Assembly (NCBI RefSeq): GCF_008124615.1
Contig: NZ_VNIB01000012.1
Span: 48,034-112,033, forward strand
Reading direction: 5' to 3'
DNA length: 64,000 nt
From: Geothermobacter ehrlichii
GTDB taxonomy: Bacteria > Desulfobacterota > Desulfuromonadia > Desulfuromonadales > Geothermobacteraceae
Part shown: in pieces, positions 63,449 to 64,000 of the stretch
How positions within the stretch are numbered: the stretch's first letter is position 1
Layout: every line of letters starts with the position of its first letter
Notes under the pieces: generated by a model
What the model saw: the letters and a program-made list of their open reading frames with translations, nothing else
What the model was told of the DNA's origin: nothing
Databases searched by the model: none
Position numbers and translations under genes: made by a program

Positions 63449-64000
63449 GGTTCTCCCCCCGCTTTAGTGTTTTGGTCAATTTGACTAGTAAAATAAGGCA
63501 CTTGCATGGTGGAGAGTAAAAAAGATGGCTAAGCATTACCATCAGCGACGCTGGTTGTCAAGCAAATTCTTCTTATGGTTAGGCTACTTAGCTTTTCGGA
63601 GATTTCAAGCAGGAAGTTTAGAAAAATCGGCCTTAATTAGAGTTTGGCGTTTGGTGGTGTGTAAAAATCATTTGGATGTTCCCTTTTAGTTCTTTTTCAT
63701 TCTTTTTCATTATGCAGGGCAAGGCCGTGCTCGTTGCGCCTGGTCTGACGCACACTTGCCGGCTTCGCGACAAACGCGGATGAATAAACCGGGCTAGACA
63801 TAGAGGATGTCCCCGGCGATGCTCTTTTTCACTACCGGTTTCAGGGTGCTTTCGAAGCCGAGATCGACCGGGCGTTGGAGGGCTTGTTCCAGCTAGCACA
63901 AGCTTGGGGTCACCCATTAAAAAGACACCGGTCAATTGAAAAAACGACTCCCGCGCGAGAGATTTAGCCTTTCTCGCCTTTGATCGTGACCACCGGTCAC
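63449..64000. other. Gene debris at the right edge
   Basis: No intact gene is seen in these 552 bases. They hold a nucleotidyltransferase fragment (63794-63892), a copy of the RAYT-end sequence CACAAGCTTGGGGTCA (63897-63912, also at 60608-60623) and, at the very end, the inverted repeat GTGACC-ACC-GGTCAC (63986-64000). An insertion element may begin near the window end. Confidence 0.5.
63794..63892 (-). pseudogene. MNT-type nucleotidyltransferase fragment
   Basis: The minus strand reads 'LEQALQRPVDLGFESTLKPVV' followed by 'KKSIAGDILYV' and a stop. This is the C-terminal pattern of small MNT-family nucleotidyltransferases (antitoxins of HEPN toxins). An in-frame stop directly upstream shows that the rest is gone. 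Confidence 0.45.

Noticed and set aside
63633..63935. A 100-codon leftward frame at the right edge
   Set aside because: It uses the wrong frame over a nucleotidyltransferase fragment; the homology is in another frame with stops on both sides.

Overview
The window looks like a piece of a GC-rich chromosome from a deltaproteobacterial lineage, probably Desulfuromonadia (Geobacter/Pelobacter/Desulfuromonas relatives). The basis is the hrcA-grpE-dnaK-dnaJ operon under a CIRCE element, the carD-ispD-ispF-(glnS)-cysS block, NhaD and HemW, all with high-GC codon use. This is an inference from gene content; there is no rRNA or tRNA in the window to confirm it.

Positions 1 to about 36641 belong to one integrated mobile element whose left end lies outside the window. 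From left to right it holds: (a) accessory DNA (1-5400) with a cut-off hypothetical gene, an attC-like hairpin, a truncated and a complete copy of a secreted thermonuclease, and the wreck of a tyrosine recombinase; (b) a long leftward F-type conjugation operon (28097 back to 5415) in transcription order ompA-like, dsbC-like, traA, L, E, K, B, V, C, a Cys-rich TraN-like gene, traN, traW, traU, trbC, then a 2.8 kb AT-richer cargo insertion (12042-14475), then trbI, an S26 peptidase traF, two unknown membrane proteins, an HD-GYP protein, a lipoprotein and traG; (c) a plasmid-maintenance and control block (28249-33620): csrA, an IHF/HU gene, parR and parM with a candidate centromere, a solitary CRISPR-repeat-like sequence, a small gene, a structured non-coding stretch, three regulators, and a replication origin with a DnaA box, seven 22-bp iterons and a TrfA-type initiator; (d) an S24 repressor, an AbrB-type antitoxin with a broken PIN toxin, and a large serine recombinase at the right end. 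No relaxase, coupling protein, F-type TraF or TraH is seen here; they may lie to the left, beyond the window, or be lost.

The element sits inside comM (yifB family). The N-terminal 351 codons of comM remain on the minus strand to the right of the junction. The recombinase reading frame runs across the junction, so its last eight codons and its stop codon are host comM DNA. The element therefore looks like a plasmid that became an integrative conjugative element, or can live both ways.

From 37.7 to 58.6 kb the DNA is ordinary chromosome: trxB, a small membrane protein, a nitrilase-family amidase, nhaD, hemW, the heat-shock operon, an LpoA-like binding protein, a lipoprotein, a PanE-like reductase, a TPR membrane protein, carD, ispD, ispF, glnS, cysS and a PNPOx-type protein. 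From 58.6 kb to the end the DNA is accessory again: a CGGC-domain gene, a methyltransferase/nucleosidase pair and a REP-associated transposase element bracketed by a 190-bp direct duplication, then two low-GC membrane proteins and gene debris.
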